Below, one piece after another: positions 18,667-31,994 of a DNA stretch of 64,000 nt. This DNA is from Membranipora membranacea (taxonomy: Eukaryota > Bryozoa > Gymnolaemata > Cheilostomatida > Membraniporidae): contig OU612065.1 in assembly GCA_914767715.1 (NCBI GenBank), positions 36,082,001-36,146,000 of the forward strand, read 5' to 3'. Every line of letters starts with the position of its first letter. Position 1 is the stretch's first letter. The position numbers and the translations under genes were made by a program. Under the pieces are notes generated by a model that was given only the letters and a program-made list of their open reading frames with translations, was not told the origin of the DNA and did not search any database.

Positions 18667-20967
18667 GTGTCTCGAGTAGCTTACAAGCGGAGCTTGTAGC
18701 GGGTGCATTTCTATCTGATAGTATACGTTGCGAAGCGGGATGTACCCTGACCTTGCCCTCTGAGCAGATTGAGCGGGACGCACCCGGAACCTGGACTGTG
18801 TAGCCTTAGCTATATGAGGTGTATTGACTATATTTTCAGACCGAAGACTGAAACGCACTTCCTGGGAGTAATATTGGAAATGCGATAGACTGTCTGTGAT
18901 AATACTGTAAGACGGTGCAGCCGTCTTAATATTGAGTTCCATGTCGATAATTGCTAAGATTAAATGTGTATAGAATATATATTTATGATGTCCGTGAGAT
19001 TGCTTCTGTAATAAATATATATATGTTGAAGCCGTCTACATGATATTGATAATATAATATGTTCCAGTTTAAATCAGGGTAGATAACCCTTTTCACATCA
19101 GAATGACTCTGTTTGACTTTGAATATTCTATATTTAGAATATTCAAAATTAGTAGGCATGATACATCCATTATATTAGCAGATAGCTTTATATTGAATAT
19201 ATTGAGTTGTCCCCTCAATAATGAGTGTTACTGGGCTCGCTATATTATCCATAGCCTCAAAACTACCTCAAGGGGTGAGTCTGTAGGCCCGCGAAGTTTT
19301 GGTATGGGACCAATTTTTAAAAAAGTGGACTCGTTGATATATCCAAAATCTCCATTTTGATTTTTGCAAGAAAGTATATAATTCAAGTCTCTCTATCCCT
19401 TTAATGACATGGAAATCTTGGTTAATCTGCTCATAGTAGCCAAGAAAGATATACTCTGGTATCAGTGATATAAAGGTCAAGAATGATGTGCATATGGAGC
19501 TATGGTACTGTATAAATTAAGATATATCTTTCTCTTCTCACTTCTCTCTTCTGTGATTCTATATATATATATTATTGTCTTATTATTCTTCAATGAATGA
19601 TGATGATTGTATGATGTAGGCTAGTGACAGTATTGATGGATGGATAGACATCCACAGAAATGAGTGCCTGGAGTGACCCAAGGACTGGATGATGGGGTTC
19701 TGCTACTCGCTCCACGACCTGATTTCTTCTATTAAACATCACAATAAACTAGTTGGACTGTTCAAGCAAGCAGCAAGGAGTTAAGAGGACTCTCTCAGAA
19801 CCTCTAACTCATAGTAGGTATCTGGAGTTACAACTGTGATACGTGGTTGGATGCTAATCGCAAGGTGGTTCAACTTAGCCCAGCTAAGATTTATATCAGT
19901 ATGCAAGAAGGTTTAGATGTAAATAATAATTACCAGAGAGATAGATGTCGAGTGAGTCTGTCAGTATGTCCAGGTGAAAGTATGAATGGAATGGATTGGA
20001 TACCAATGGTGTATGATAAGTGTGTAACCTTGTTAGGTCAGATAAGTGAGCTAGTTAGTTGTAATGGCCAGTTGACCATCTGTATGTGCTCAATATATGT
20101 AGTGGAATACCACCAGTCATGGGTTTTCCCGGCTAAGCCGATGGCATCCCAGAATGCCAGTCAGGGTTTTCTGACTATGTGTCAGCGACAGCCCAGAACG
20201 CGCCAGTTCCCAGAGCTATGCCAATGTTTTGACCCTACCTTTTCCAAGTTACAACTTAAATAGTGTGCTATTGTGCGGGCTGGAGGAGATAATGACTGGA
20301 ATACATATAGTTGAGAATAGCATACAGTAATTATGATGATGACTCAGTAGCTATCAATGCAGAAAGCCTTAGTTGAGTGTAATAATATTTTAATTACTAC
20401 AGGTTGTGAGTAAAAGTATCTCAACAACCAAGGAGTTTTTTACTCCTTGTCACAACCATGTATACTTTGCCAAATAATCAAATTTATCTAGTCAGCCTGT
20501 CAGGTTTGGATAATTTAATAAGTTTAACTTGCCCTCCAAGATCAAGGGTTGGATTGGACAAACATTGAGTAGATCTGCTCAATATGCATAATTATTAACT
20601 AGTAGATGACTAGCTTAAGCCTTATTCTTTTTTCCACCATTGGTTTTGACAAGATACCTCTATGCAACATTATACTGACCCTTTTCTTCATTAAATAACA
20701 ATTGATTGAACATACGAATCTCAACATTGTACAGCCCCTCATGGAGTCCAATGTGCTTTAGTTTGCTTTACAAAGCTGGCAACATGATGTGTAACAACTA
20801 TGGCAATGTTGCAGATGATCGTTATTCACATCTGTTATCTCTAGAAAGGGACATGAAGAAAAAAGGATAGCATTGAGCAATGTACATTCACAAATTACAG
20901 TGTAGAAGAAGAGTGAAACTACTGGAGAGTAACTGTGGTTATTGATTCCAGAATGTTCTAGGTCACT
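18667..20967. other. AT-rich interval, no supportable gene
   Basis: A 138-codon plus-strand frame (19847-20263) is the longest open stretch. It has no motif I recognise, and GC content and codon use do not stand out. The rest has short TATATA runs near 19,015 and 19,560. Confidence 0.4.
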
Positions 20968-23900
20968 ATGCAGGGAGAGTTAGGCCGTATTTCCCTGTTT
21001 GGTGTCATAACAGATGATTTCATTGTATCGGTAAGTTTTCAAAACGATCTGTATATTTTTCCTCAATCTATATTCCACAGAACATCCTACATTAGGCTAC
21101 ATCCCTGATCCTTGAGTGTATTTTGGAATAAACATAAACTGAATCCAATGTCAGCGGAGCTGAACGTAGGCTAGAACCAAGGAAAGGATGACGAAGTTGG
21201 CCAGACGCAATGCTTTCTGGGTAAAATGTCAGCTCAGTCATATTTAATTTCTATAACTTGTCACCTGTTTTGCTCAGTAGTCTCTATTACAGACTGTTCA
21301 TCAAGAGCCTGCATCACAGTTCAAGGCTTATGTGTTGTGTGTAATTATTGTAACACCTTCTCGATTTGGTATCATTGCCTTTCTTTTCCATCATATGCAG
21401 CTTATAATTGCAATCCATCTCTAATTCAGCTGATATCACTAATTCACCATGGGGCAGACTCTAGCAAGAGCAAAAACGGGTACCTCTTATACATACAAAT
21501 TTAGTATGTTTGAGGTTTGATGCGGTTTGGAGATTATTTCATTGCATGGGAGGGGGTATAGAGTGTAGCTCAGTGTAGCCCAGTGTGTGTGGGAGAACTT
21601 AGGGGAGCGCAAATACTTTTTTTAGTACAATTTAGAATAAACGACATCACTAGCAAAGGTGCATCTGTTCAAGACAGTTTGTGTGCTCTAAATGCCTTGC
21701 CATACTGAGTACATCTGTGTGTTAGAGAGTTGTTTAGGCCTGACTGCTGGTACTAGCTTTCCCCGGCTGGGTTCACTAAGACGTTTTTACATAAAAATGT
21801 TTGCCAAATCTGACTTTTTTTGTTCCAGGCTAACAAGAGTGTTTCACTAACAATCGTAGTACATTTGCAATGGAGGGCTTCATCTATACTGCTCTGGGAG
21901 CATCTGCCTAGCTGTAGAGATGGCACAGCATGTCCTGAAACTGAGGGTTATTTGCGCCGGGATGTAACTACCTTGTTTTGGTCACTTTCACAAGATGTGG
22001 TGTTACATACCCAAGTAAAAATGCCAATAATCTTAAACCTACAGGATGTGAGCCTGACAGCTGGAAACAGGAAAATATGAAAAAAGGTGGAAACTGAGTT
22101 CTAATTAATCCAATGTTGATCAGCTTTTGGTACCCGCTTAAGTTTCTAAAGGTAAGGGATAACATTTGGCAGAGTTGATTATATTATGTATACCAGCTTG
22201 GTTTGATCTTTGCTGAGTTACCAGACCTATTGTATTCTATGACTAACTAGCTCTTACCTTTGACATTCATATTTTGGGGTGGAGGATTAGCAGAATGTAG
22301 GGCAGATTCACTTAATCCCCCTCAACCAACATGAGAATTAAAAAAGGGCTCCTATCATAGATTGAGACTGATTATTTTCACCGAAAGACTGAGAACATAT
22401 GCATGCCTGTATTAAGGTTGATGATTTACAATTATTTATTATTATTTCTGCTGTTTCAGAGTCTCAAACGTGTGCTGCTACAAACACCAGTTCTGGATTC
22501 ACCACCGCTGTCGATGTCAGCACCTGCTGTGGCCGAATTGATTGAGTTCCCTCCACTAGGGATACCTCCACCAAGACCTCACCGAAGTGATGAAACATTG
22601 TTCAGAAAGAAGGTGTCATCTTGGCGAAGCCTGCCAGTGACAGTTTCGGTAAGTAAGTTTATAGTTTAACCCCCTGTTGCCAATACTCTACCATTTTTAG
22701 ACTTGATCACTGTCTCTGATGCGGATGCGCATCGGCCTTCTTCATATTAAAAAAACCTAATGACATGAGAAAATAATGCAGTTTTCTAGTTCTTACTGTT
22801 ACGAAAGAAAATCCATCAGCAACCAAGCAACCAGACTTGTCTATTTCATTCATAATGGTGAATTCATCTTCCTTTATGATATTCGAAGCTGTGCAAACTG
22901 ATACTTCACATCAGGGAGTCGTCTGCTCTTTCTGTATGAGAAGATGACTATGAACTTTTTGATCAGAATTAATTTAATCTATAACGTTTTGATTGTCCAT
23001 TATTCCTGGTGTCCATAATGTTCTACATCTTTGAAAATTTTTGGTTCACTGATATTTGGATGAAGTGTGTGATTGCGAATGAAATCATGGGATGACACGG
23101 CTTGTTTGCTTCCGGCCTGTTATGTTTTTCTCAAATTTTTATCTTCAGAAGTTTAGAGGAACTGCATTACTACCGACACCCTCAGCCTCTGTTGTGAGTT
23201 CCATCGGAGCACCTCGCGTCACTGTGTCTCATGCACCAACAGTAGCCCCGCACTCACTTAAGAAAGTGCGAAGAGTAAGTAGAAAGTAAAATTCTTGATG
23301 ATGGTCTTTTATTACTCCTAATACTGTTACACCAAATTTTCCTCTCTCACCTCACCGGAATACAGATTTGTTTAGTTTATAATAATATGCTACTATTTAC
23401 ACCACTGTGTGAGATGTACGTGAAGGTGCTTGCTTAAGTTTCCTGTGTGATTGAAGTCATTTTTGAGCTGAAACCAACCAATTCTTCCTTTCAGCATCAT
23501 AGAGACTTGACTACAAAGACATCGATCAGTTCATTCTCATGTAGTAACAGATTCAGTGTACTAGCTGATACAAGTCCTGTCAACGATCAGGTGAGTTTTT
23601 TTGGGGTTGTGTTGTTTACAAAAAGGTTTCCAACCCATTCAGCCTGTGAGTTTGTTCTTCCTTGACCTTGATCATATATTGATGATGGTTGTAGCCACGT
23701 TGGACCACCCCAATAAGCTGATTTATAATAATGATAACAGTATCCGACATCTCAGTTAATATATATATAATATATATAACACATTACAATAATGATATAT
23801 ATGTTTTAGGACATGTCATCTGTGACTGCTCCAGTGGGAAAACCTGTAAGCCAGCGGAGGAACGGCACGAAAAGAAGGACATGGCGCCAAAACAGATCTT

Positions 23901-24243
23901 TGATACAGTACATAAAGGATTTTAGCTATCTCATTATTCTTGTTTGTGAAGAGATGGCACCAGTTTTGCAACTGTTATGTACAAAGATGTTACGTTATGT
24001 TCAAAGATTGATTATTACATGAGATAACAATTCCAATACTATATGTGGACAGTATGTGGGCAGGTTTTGAGTATTTTTGTTTGAATTCCATAAATGTTAG
24101 TTACTCTCCTAAAGGATAAAGACCATCCATTGTCTGTTCACTGATATTGTTGTCTCATTTTGCAGAAGAACCGGTCACCACTTCATCGGAGTCCAACTGG
24201 AGATCTCAAAACTGCAACTGGACTACTGTTTACCCCCAAATGA
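20968..24243 (+). CDS. Uncharacterised small Ser/Pro-rich protein gene, 5-6 phase-0 exons
   Basis: I do not recognise the product. Internal exons are 22460-22648 (63 codons), 23149-23274 (42), 23495-23590 (32) and 23810-23845 (12). The last exon, 24166-24243, ends LLFTPK and TGA. All junctions are phase 0 with AG acceptors and GTAAGT/GTGAGT/GTAAGC donors, and they join to one open frame. A candidate first exon, 20968-21030 (MQGELGRISLFGVITDDF..), also ends in phase 0 at a GTAAGT. The protein (about 195 residues) is rich in Ser, Pro, Thr and basic residues: PVLDSPPLSMSAP, FPPLGIPPPRPHR, NRFSVLADTSP, and a C-terminal NRSPLHRSPTGD. This suggests an intrinsically disordered, possibly nuclear phosphoprotein; S/T-P sites are visible. 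It lies between the arms of the inverted duplication. The first exon assignment is weak; the internal chain is stronger. Confidence 0.6.
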
Positions 24244-25560
24244 TAGTGTGCGCAATGGAAACATGATAAAACGCCACTGTATATTGTTGGTATGCTTTTA
24301 TTGGCTGCAAAATATGGAAAATGATTCCTCCTGGGAGATAGATCACATATCTGTCTTACTGGTTTTTGGAAACCTTTTTGGTGCTCACGAGCGATAAGCA
24401 TGCGTGCTAAACTTCACTAAGGACTCATGTGAGACTGACTGCTAGGAACAGGAGTGGAATGATTACAATGATTAGTTTTACTTTCTCTTTCCTCATATTC
24501 ATACTCTATTTCATTATCGGTGTTATAAACATGTAACTGGTGACAACTTTACTTAACCTAACTTATCTACCATTACTTTGGCACTCAATTTTTTTTACCA
24601 TGGTCTGTACTCCCGTCTTTTTCTACAAAATACTGAAGCATTGTGCTTTTATTATTTTATATGAACTCTCCATCTAGTCAATCGTGTGCTTGAACTCATA
24701 TTTCTGTTTTCATAGAGGTATTGAAATGTTATTGCTTGATTTATGTCTAGTTCTAACACAGTTTCATCTATTATCGGCAAGGAAATACAACAAAATCATG
24801 TCTCCGTGAATGTGTAGCGAATTTTCTATCCCAATAAAACAACATTAGCAAAAAGAAAATTGACTTGTAATGTAATCCTAACTGTTACACCTTTGTTGGC
24901 GTGGCCGTGCACGTAAAGGCATGCATGTATAGCGATTAATGAGTGTGCAGGGTCTTCTTGTCTGCCAACATGGAGGCAGTACTCCTTACAAGCAAGGAGA
25001 TAAAGAGAAAAACTTACTTCTTTCCACAAGTAACGTAACTAATGCATTGAGTACTTGTGATGTAGTAACTGACCGTAAGATCACAAGTCATAATTTGTGC
25101 CAAGTGAAAAAATGAATGGCCAAACCCATCTCAAAGTCCTACTGCTTTACTAATAGTACTTGAACACACTGATATGAGCTTACCAACCCACAAGAGGGTA
25201 AGAATTGAAGAAAATCATTTACCGGAGTTTCCCTCTCATGCCATTTTGCAAAAACTTCCTAGCAGTTGGAAACCTATGAAGACAATATAAGTACAACCCA
25301 CAAACTCAAAATATCTGCGCAATACTGAAACTAGTGGGTGCGCGGGGAAGCAGGGCGGGCCTGTAGTCTTTTCACAGTCACAGCGGTGAATGCTATTTTC
25401 AAAAGAATTCACGAATTAGGTCAATATTTTGGACACGTGATCATAACAAACATAGATTTCAAGTAGACGACATAGAATTGGCCGGCTTGGGAAGGAGTAG
25501 ACAACTACCACTAATAAAATATATAATGTATTGAACCAGGTACAGGTGATTTAAATATCA
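24244..25560. other. Intergenic interval, no supportable gene
   Basis: Stop-rich on both strands. It follows the plus-strand stop at 24,243, and no strong AATAAA is immediately downstream (an AATAAA occurs at 24,833). The region ends at the satellite. Confidence 0.4.
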
Positions 25561-27385
25561 GAGGAGTTTGCATTTGCACTTGGTATTAAGTTTGAAAGCT
25601 CACCTTGGTTCAAAAGGTTCTAAATCTTGATTGAAACAGCCCAGGGACTCATTCAATATGTTGAGTGAGTTTTCCCCTCTTTCATCAAAACAACCAAATC
25701 TATGTCATCCTAAGTAGTGTTATTTTACATAGATTTGGGGACTTAGTCTTCTCGGCTTGCTTTTTTCTCCGACGAACGAACCGCAGTATCAAACATATCA
25801 AACACAGTCTGAATCTGTGATTTACTGCAATTAATTCTATTAATTCTTATGTATATGTAGTAAGTCAAGCTCAGGGGTTTGGGGGTTTCCAGCCTGTCTC
25901 ACTATCAAGGTGGATAGGGGTGTCGCGGGCTGCGAGGGGAACTGATCCAATGCCTATATGGCACATATAAAATATTTTTACAGCAATACATTGAGGTTTA
26001 CATTCATTCGAAAGCTTGTAGTGCTTGATTAATACAGAGAGTTGGTCCCTGATTAATACAGACGAGAAGCGCCAAATCGGTTTTTGTATGAGTGAGTTGT
26101 CCCCTCTTTGAACAAAACACCCAAATCTATGTTATCCTACGTTGTGTTATTTTACATAGAATTGATGACTTAGTCTACTTGGCTTGCTTTTTCTCCAGAT
26201 AAAGTGTACAGCGGTATCAAACATATCAAAAATATCGAACACGGTCTGAATATGTTATTGACAGCAATTAAATGTATTAATTCTTATCTATGCGTCGTGA
26301 GTCAAGCTCAGGGGTTAGGGGGTTTCCAACTGATGTCATCGAGGAGGATACGGAGTGTCGCGGTTGTAAGGGAAACTGATACAATACCTCAATGGTACAT
26401 AAAACATTAATTTTACAGCAATACATTGAGGTTTACATTCATTCAAAAGGTTGTAGTGCTTGATTAATACAGAGAGTTGGTCCCTGATTAATACAGACGA
26501 GAAGTGCCAAATCGGTTTTTGTATGAGTGAGTTGTCCCCTCTTTGAACAAAACACCTTAATCTATGTTATCCTACGTTGTGTTATTTTACATAGAATTGA
26601 TGACTTAGTCTACTTGGCTTGCTTTTTCTCCAGATAAAGTGTACAGCGGTATCAAACATATCAAAAATATCGAACACGGTCTGAATATGTTATTGACAGC
26701 AATTAAATGTATTAATTCTTATCTATGTGTCGTGAGTCAAGCTGATAGTTTTGGGGGGTTTCCAACTGGTGCCATCGAGGAGGATACGGAGTGTTGTGGG
26801 CTGTAAGGGAAACTGATACAATACCTCAATTACATAAAACATTAATTTTACAGCAATACATTGAGGTTTACATTCATTCAAAAGGTTGTAGTTCTTGATT
26901 AATACAGAAAGTTGGTCCCCGATCAATACAGTCACGAAGCGCCAAATCGATTTTTTTTATGAGCGGGTTGTCCCCTCTTTGAACAAAACAACCAAATCTA
27001 TGTCATCCTACATAGATCTATTTTACATAGATTTGAGGACTTAGTCTACTTGGCTTGCCTTTTTGCAATGATGAACGGGCAGTGTTACTAAAAAATCCTT
27101 ATCGTATTAATTCTTATGCATGTGTACAAAATGATGTAGTGTGTCTAACCAAAGAATTTTAATGATTGCAACTAGTGTCAAGAGCGAGAATGGAATGTGC
27201 CATGAATAGTATTTGAATCATAAACAATAGATGGTATATATATGAAACAGACGAGGGACGCCAACAATATTTTTATGAGTTTACTCTCTGACCTACAACC
27301 AAATCTATGTCCTACTATGTAGGATTGAAAAACATAGATTTGAAAATTTAGTCTATTTGACTGGATTCACAAGCCAATGCATTGC
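25560..27385. repeat. Satellite of ~430-bp units (3 full, plus degenerate flanking units)
   Basis: The phrase GAGTGAGTTGTCCCCTCTTT recurs at 25,663 (variant), 26,090, 26,525 and 26,961 (variant), i.e. every 427-436 bases, then degenerately at 27,276. Each unit also carries ATACATTGAGGTTTACATTC and an AATCTATGT/ACATAGATT inverted pair that makes a short hairpin. Units two and three are almost identical. Confidence 0.88.
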
Positions 27386-27689
27386 TCAAGGTCTGGTTGA
27401 CCAACTGCACTTAACCATGTTAGTTCATATATTTTTATATAGAAAACAACTCAGTAGTGTTTGAAACCAAGAAGTAGAATGCAAAGATCAATTCCATGTT
27501 TTTTCACGCTACAACATAGATCTGATTTCACTGATCAGAGAGTGGATAACTCTTTATGATGTCGATTTTGTTACGATTCTAGGACTAGGATCTTGTACAC
27601 TCAAGTCCTGAAAATATTCAAATATCTATGTGTGACTAATTAAGTGATGTTCAACTAATATATTATTGAAGATATACCGATCACCTTCT

Positions 27690-27935
27690 TACATGTAAAA
27701 ATAATACTGAAATAAACAACAGGTTTGTAGGTTTAGAGGCATAAAAAGCATAGAAGGCTCAGAATTCATGGATTACAAAATTGAAATAAACAACAGGTTT
27801 GTAGGTTTGCTTTTGAGAATAAAAGTTTATGTAAAAATACTGCATAGAAGGCATAAAAGCCATGGATTATAAAATTGAAATATAGAACAGGTTTGTAGGT
27901 TTGTCTTTGAACATTTATAGGAAAAAATGAATGAT
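27690..27935. repeat. Short tandem repeat around ACAGGTTTGTAGGTTT
   Basis: Three copies of a block containing AAATTGAAATAAACAACAGG-like sequence and GGTTTGTAGGTTTG occur about 65 and 105 bases apart, followed by AGAAGGCATAAAA-type words. It lies just 3' of the minus-strand gene ending at 27,966. Confidence 0.7.
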
Positions 27936-27965
27936 TGCAAGGTATGCAAGTTTGTATGATATGTC

Positions 27966-30900
27966 TCACAATGAGATGGACAACACTTCGTTTAGGTTTC
28001 TTCGGTATGCTTCTTCAGCTTCCCCAGGAGATACTTTGTCAGCTAGTTGAATGCCATTGATAATAACCTAGAAAACAATAAAATCAAAGGTTAATTCAGC
28101 AAGGCAAGTGTATTTTGATATTTACCAACCAGGTCCAGACCAGAAAAGATGGAAGCTGAACATTGTAATAATTATTCTTATACACATTGGAGAATGACTG
28201 TAGAGCTAAAACTTCAAAACCTTATGGATTCAATCATCTTACCAATATAAGTACAACTGTAAAAGTCAGCAATGTGCCTTGCAGCTAAGATGATTGTAAT
28301 GAAACAGGTTACCTTAATTCCAGTTGACAAAACAAGTTTCTCATTACTCTCTTGTCATTCAGATTGTGTTAGATCATGCATCAAATATTAAAATATAACT
28401 TTTGTGGTTGTAATCTGCTTTAAAACTTCCAACTCCTTGATTTGATACGTATTTGAGGGCTCTATACGTGGTTGGACATCATATTTGTTTGCCGATGATA
28501 ATGGATATTTCAATGTTACATAATCCCTTTAAGGGAGTATGTAACATCTAGTGATCAGACATACAAATAAGGGAGTCCCTTATTTGTATGTCTGATCACT
28601 AGAACACCCTTTTGAAGTGCTGGTATGCTTACCTCAAGCAAGTAATTGAACCAAAACCAATCCTCTAGCGCAAATTTCCTGTTGGCTCCCACTATTCCAG
28701 CTCGTGCACATCGGGGCACTAATTTCGTAAATTTGTCATCCTGATAATAAAAGACACATCAACATAAAATTTGCAACTTTAAGTATTTGATAAGAGAGAA
28801 CCAAAACAGAAATTAGAGGTCATTTTTCTTAACATATTAGGTGTTATGTGCCCTTTGAGCATGTCAGGATAACTTCAAATTTAGAATTCAGTGGTGTTGG
28901 CCAAAATTTATATTGTAACAAGCTGGTCAATGTTAAGTCATTTATATTAAAAGGGGCTCCCCCACACAGGACTGTCTATAATATCTATAAATTAAGAATC
29001 CCAATCTATAAACTTAAGCGCGCTGCGATGGCATGTGGCCCACTCATTTCATCAATAGACTGACAGTTGGAAAATTCCAAAAACCTGGGGAAAACCCATT
29101 AGATTGTAAACATATCTGAATGTTTGCTTTGCTACACAACGACCATACACACAGAAAGAGAGCACAGGAGACACACAGCACTGACAGCACTTTAGAGACA
29201 CATTAAGAAATCTATAAATCTATATCTTTACATTGATAACATCTATAAACATATATCTTTACATGCATCTATCTATAAGCCTATAAGCCTATAAGCTAAG
29301 AAATGGTCATCTATAATCTATACTATAAGTAGGGGGGGGGGGGCATTAAAAGTCAGTTATTTCTCACCTGTTTATCACCAATCAATATTGGGGACATAGC
29401 AGCTCTCTTCAAGTGAGACATGGCTCCTTCAGTACCTTTTATAAATGTAGCTTCCTCATCTCCAGCTGCACACTTAACTGCTAGTTATTGTAGCATTATC
29501 TGTAATATGAATAAAATAGGAGCACTGTCAATGGAACAACTCAGTCAGGGGTCTTTCAATCAGAGTGTGACTGTGTGATGCACTCATTCAAATATTGTTC
29601 GTTTGGTCTTTCAAGTAGACAAATTTGTTCCCAAATCGCTCACTCAGAATGTATATAGTTTGTCAATGGGAGAGGGAGAGAGACCCTCGCAATTTTCATT
29701 TTAGCTATGTTTAATTGTTCCATGATTTGACATGATGAGGTATTTTATATATTGGCTATTCAGTCTGGTGACGAGGAAGTCTGGTGAGTTTTTTTCCCAA
29801 GAATGAATGGATAAATAAGGGATAGCTTTAAAAACTCAAAATGACTAAACTGGGACTGGAAAGCAATTCAATATTGAACACCTTTGAAATTATGAAAAAA
29901 TTGTCATTCATTGTAGCTGAAGGATCTGTTGTGTGGCGCAGGGCCCTTTAGTGATTCTGACACTCCATGCCGGATTCCACGGAGCATTTGACTAGTCGCT
30001 CAGAATCGGTCAGTTGTAACAATGTGGAGGGAGTTGATAATAAGTTGGTGGTATACCAAGTGCTGTTGTGGCCACTACTTATTACTACATTAAACGGTCT
30101 TTGTGCAAGCAATTTAATTTTTTTTATAATTACTCATTACTGATATAGGATAACTTTGATGAAAAATAGTTTTGTGTTCACCTTCCAAAAATAACAGAAA
30201 AGTTTTGTATCCTGGATGTTGATATTATGGTATAAAAATAAAGCTCTAATCAGTCATTTGAAAGGCAAAAGGAGTGAAAACAAATTTGTATTTCAAATAC
30301 TCTTTTAAACATAAACTCGAAAAAAAATGATATGGATGGACAAGTACTGCAAACTGCTCAGGATTTAAGTAGCAAGAAAAGGATTATTCAAACCTAATAC
30401 ATATCGTATTTCATGGCAACTGAATTCTAATGTTGATAATGCCTAAGGAGTGGGATTATGACTGTAATAAAACAAAAGAGTTCCTGCAAACTGAGAATCA
30501 TACCTTGAAATTATCATAGAGTACCAGTTTTTTGATAGAAACTTTAGCCGGACAGTTCATCTTCATCGTGTTCTGAATGCGTATACGTCGTTTCACTGGA
30601 TCAGGGTGATCCTAGAAAAGAAAAATTTCTTATCTTCATCAACTGTTGTTGTACAAGCAGCATGATTGAGGTGTTACTATCTGTAGTCATCTCTTTGTCA
30701 GAAAATATTTCACACATACACCTTTTGGAACAATAAATTAGTCAGATGCGCAATAATCCAATTGATCACATCACAGTACAAAAGCTACGATCTTCAATTC
30801 TACTCTTACTCTAGGGTATATTTCTACAACCAGACTCAAAGCTTTTTACCCTGATTTCATTCTACCCAGCTACTTTATTACACAAACCGTCTTTGGTAGA

Positions 30901-31188
30901 GTAAAAATGAATGGATGTAGCACAGCAAACATCACACTACGCTGAGACTACCTAAAATCTCTAAATTGAAAAATTATTGGTAGAGACAACTGAACACCAT
31001 ATACATGTATCTATATATACATATATTATTATTCACAACTTTTTGTTTGCAACTTACAGTACGCTGTTCACAGAAACCTGGCCTTCTTTTCTTCCCATGC
31101 CTGCAATCCAGATACTGTGAACCCACATCCGAAAAAGCCTGGTGCACTCCGTCAATTCTCTCAATATATATTCTCTTTTGCAGGAGCC
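27966..31188 (-). CDS. Gene with CRHG...CPAK zinc-binding-like pattern (FAR1/CaRF-like suspected)
   Basis: Exons in order: 31188-31058 (FSDVGSQYLDCRHGKKRR, ends GFCEQRT), 30611-30504 (36 codons; DHPDPVKRRIRIQNTMK then MNCPAKVSIKKLVLYDNF), about 29480-29368 (DEEATFIKGTEGAMSHLKRA), 28740-28633 (36 codons; LVPRCARAGIVGANRKFALE) and 28067-27966 (INGIQLADKVSPGEAEEAY, TGA stop). The first two exons join in frame and give spaced Cys/His (CRHG, C, CPA) amid basic residues. That pattern is seen in FAR1, FLYWCH and CaRF-like DNA-binding domains, many of transposon origin. The 28740 and 28067 exons are phase 0 and join in frame; the 30504 to 29480 junction does not fit cleanly, so an exon may be missing. 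The 5' end was not found. Function is inferred only from the pattern. Confidence 0.55.
28548..28602. repeat. Perfect 27-bp palindrome with 1-base centre
   Basis: CTAGTGATCAGACATACAAA and the following TAAGGGA are repeated exactly as the reverse complement after a single G at 28,575. It lies in an intron of the minus-strand gene. Confidence 0.9.
29205..29343. repeat. Simple repeats: TATAAGCC tandem and G12 run
   Basis: Degenerate CTATAAAT/CTATATCTTTACAT repeats run into CTATAAGC repeats at about 29,274-29,300 and a run of 12 G at 29,332-29,343. They are intronic to the minus-strand gene. Confidence 0.75.
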
Positions 31189-31509
31189 CTACAAGGAAAA
31201 TAATTCAAGTATGATTTGTTAGTATTTGGTAGGAAACCATAGCCCCCAGCCCACTAGTAAATAATATTTCAGAGAATTACAACTCTTGATTTACTATACC
31301 CAATAGTAACTAAGTTGCAACCATAGTAATTAAGTTCCAACTATAGATGAATGTGAATTCACCAATAATTGTCTATTATTCTCTTTTGTGATATACCCAA
31401 CCTAGGGTCACCAGTACCAAACTTTGGTCCACTCTAGCTTATTGCAATTCCATCATGTAGAACCTATCTATCAATTTAATTCTTCATCATAGGCATTCTA
31501 CCTAGGCTC

Positions 31510-31870
31510 ATCAGTGTCACGGGATTGTATTTAGCAGGCCCCCTAATTTGTTTGTCTGCTTGTGATTCACCTTTAATGTCTGATTCACCCAAAATTGTGG
31601 TGAGCACAGGAAGGTAGTGAACAAGGTCAAGCGGTGTTTGTGGTTCTGTTTGCGCATAAGGCCTCCTGGAAAGGCAATCAGCATTGGTATTAGTTTTCCC
31701 ACTTTTGTGTTTGGTGTCATAGTTGTACGGCTGAAGCAATTGTGACCAGCGACCTAGTCTGCCCATAGTGTCCTTTATGCTTTTCAACCACTTGAGGCTA
31801 ATGTGGTCAGTGAGCACCAAAAAGTGTTGATCCGCAAGGTAATGTTTGGGGCTAGTCCCTCCTTGTGTGT
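31510..31870 (-). mobile_element. Ty3/gypsy-type retrotransposon RNase H fragment
   Basis: The frame reads DQHFLVLTDHISLKWLKSIK, then GRLGRWSQLLQPYNYDTKHK and TNADCLSRRP. LTDHxxLKWL, RWxxxLQPYxY and NADxLSRRP are the hallmark sequence at the end of the RNase H domain and tether of Metaviridae polymerases. Nothing of the reverse transcriptase proper, integrase or LTRs is seen around it, so it is a short relic. It lies between the arms of the inverted duplication. Confidence 0.88.
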
Positions 31871-31994
31871 TATAGAATAATTTAAACAAAAAACAGTAGT
31901 ATAGATCAGAATATAAGAACAACAGAAAGTAAGCTGGGTTTGGTGGAATAAGGTATAAATAGATTTTTTTCAAGAAATCATAAATATATGTCAC

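Noticed and set aside
19847-20263. 138-codon plus-strand frame as a gene
   Set aside because: No recognised motif, no clear splice or start context, and low-complexity surroundings; length alone is not enough in 64 kb.
31476-31994. Intact gypsy retrotransposon or retrovirus
   Set aside because: Only the RNase H/tether stretch is present; no LTRs, RT core, integrase or gag in the surroundings.
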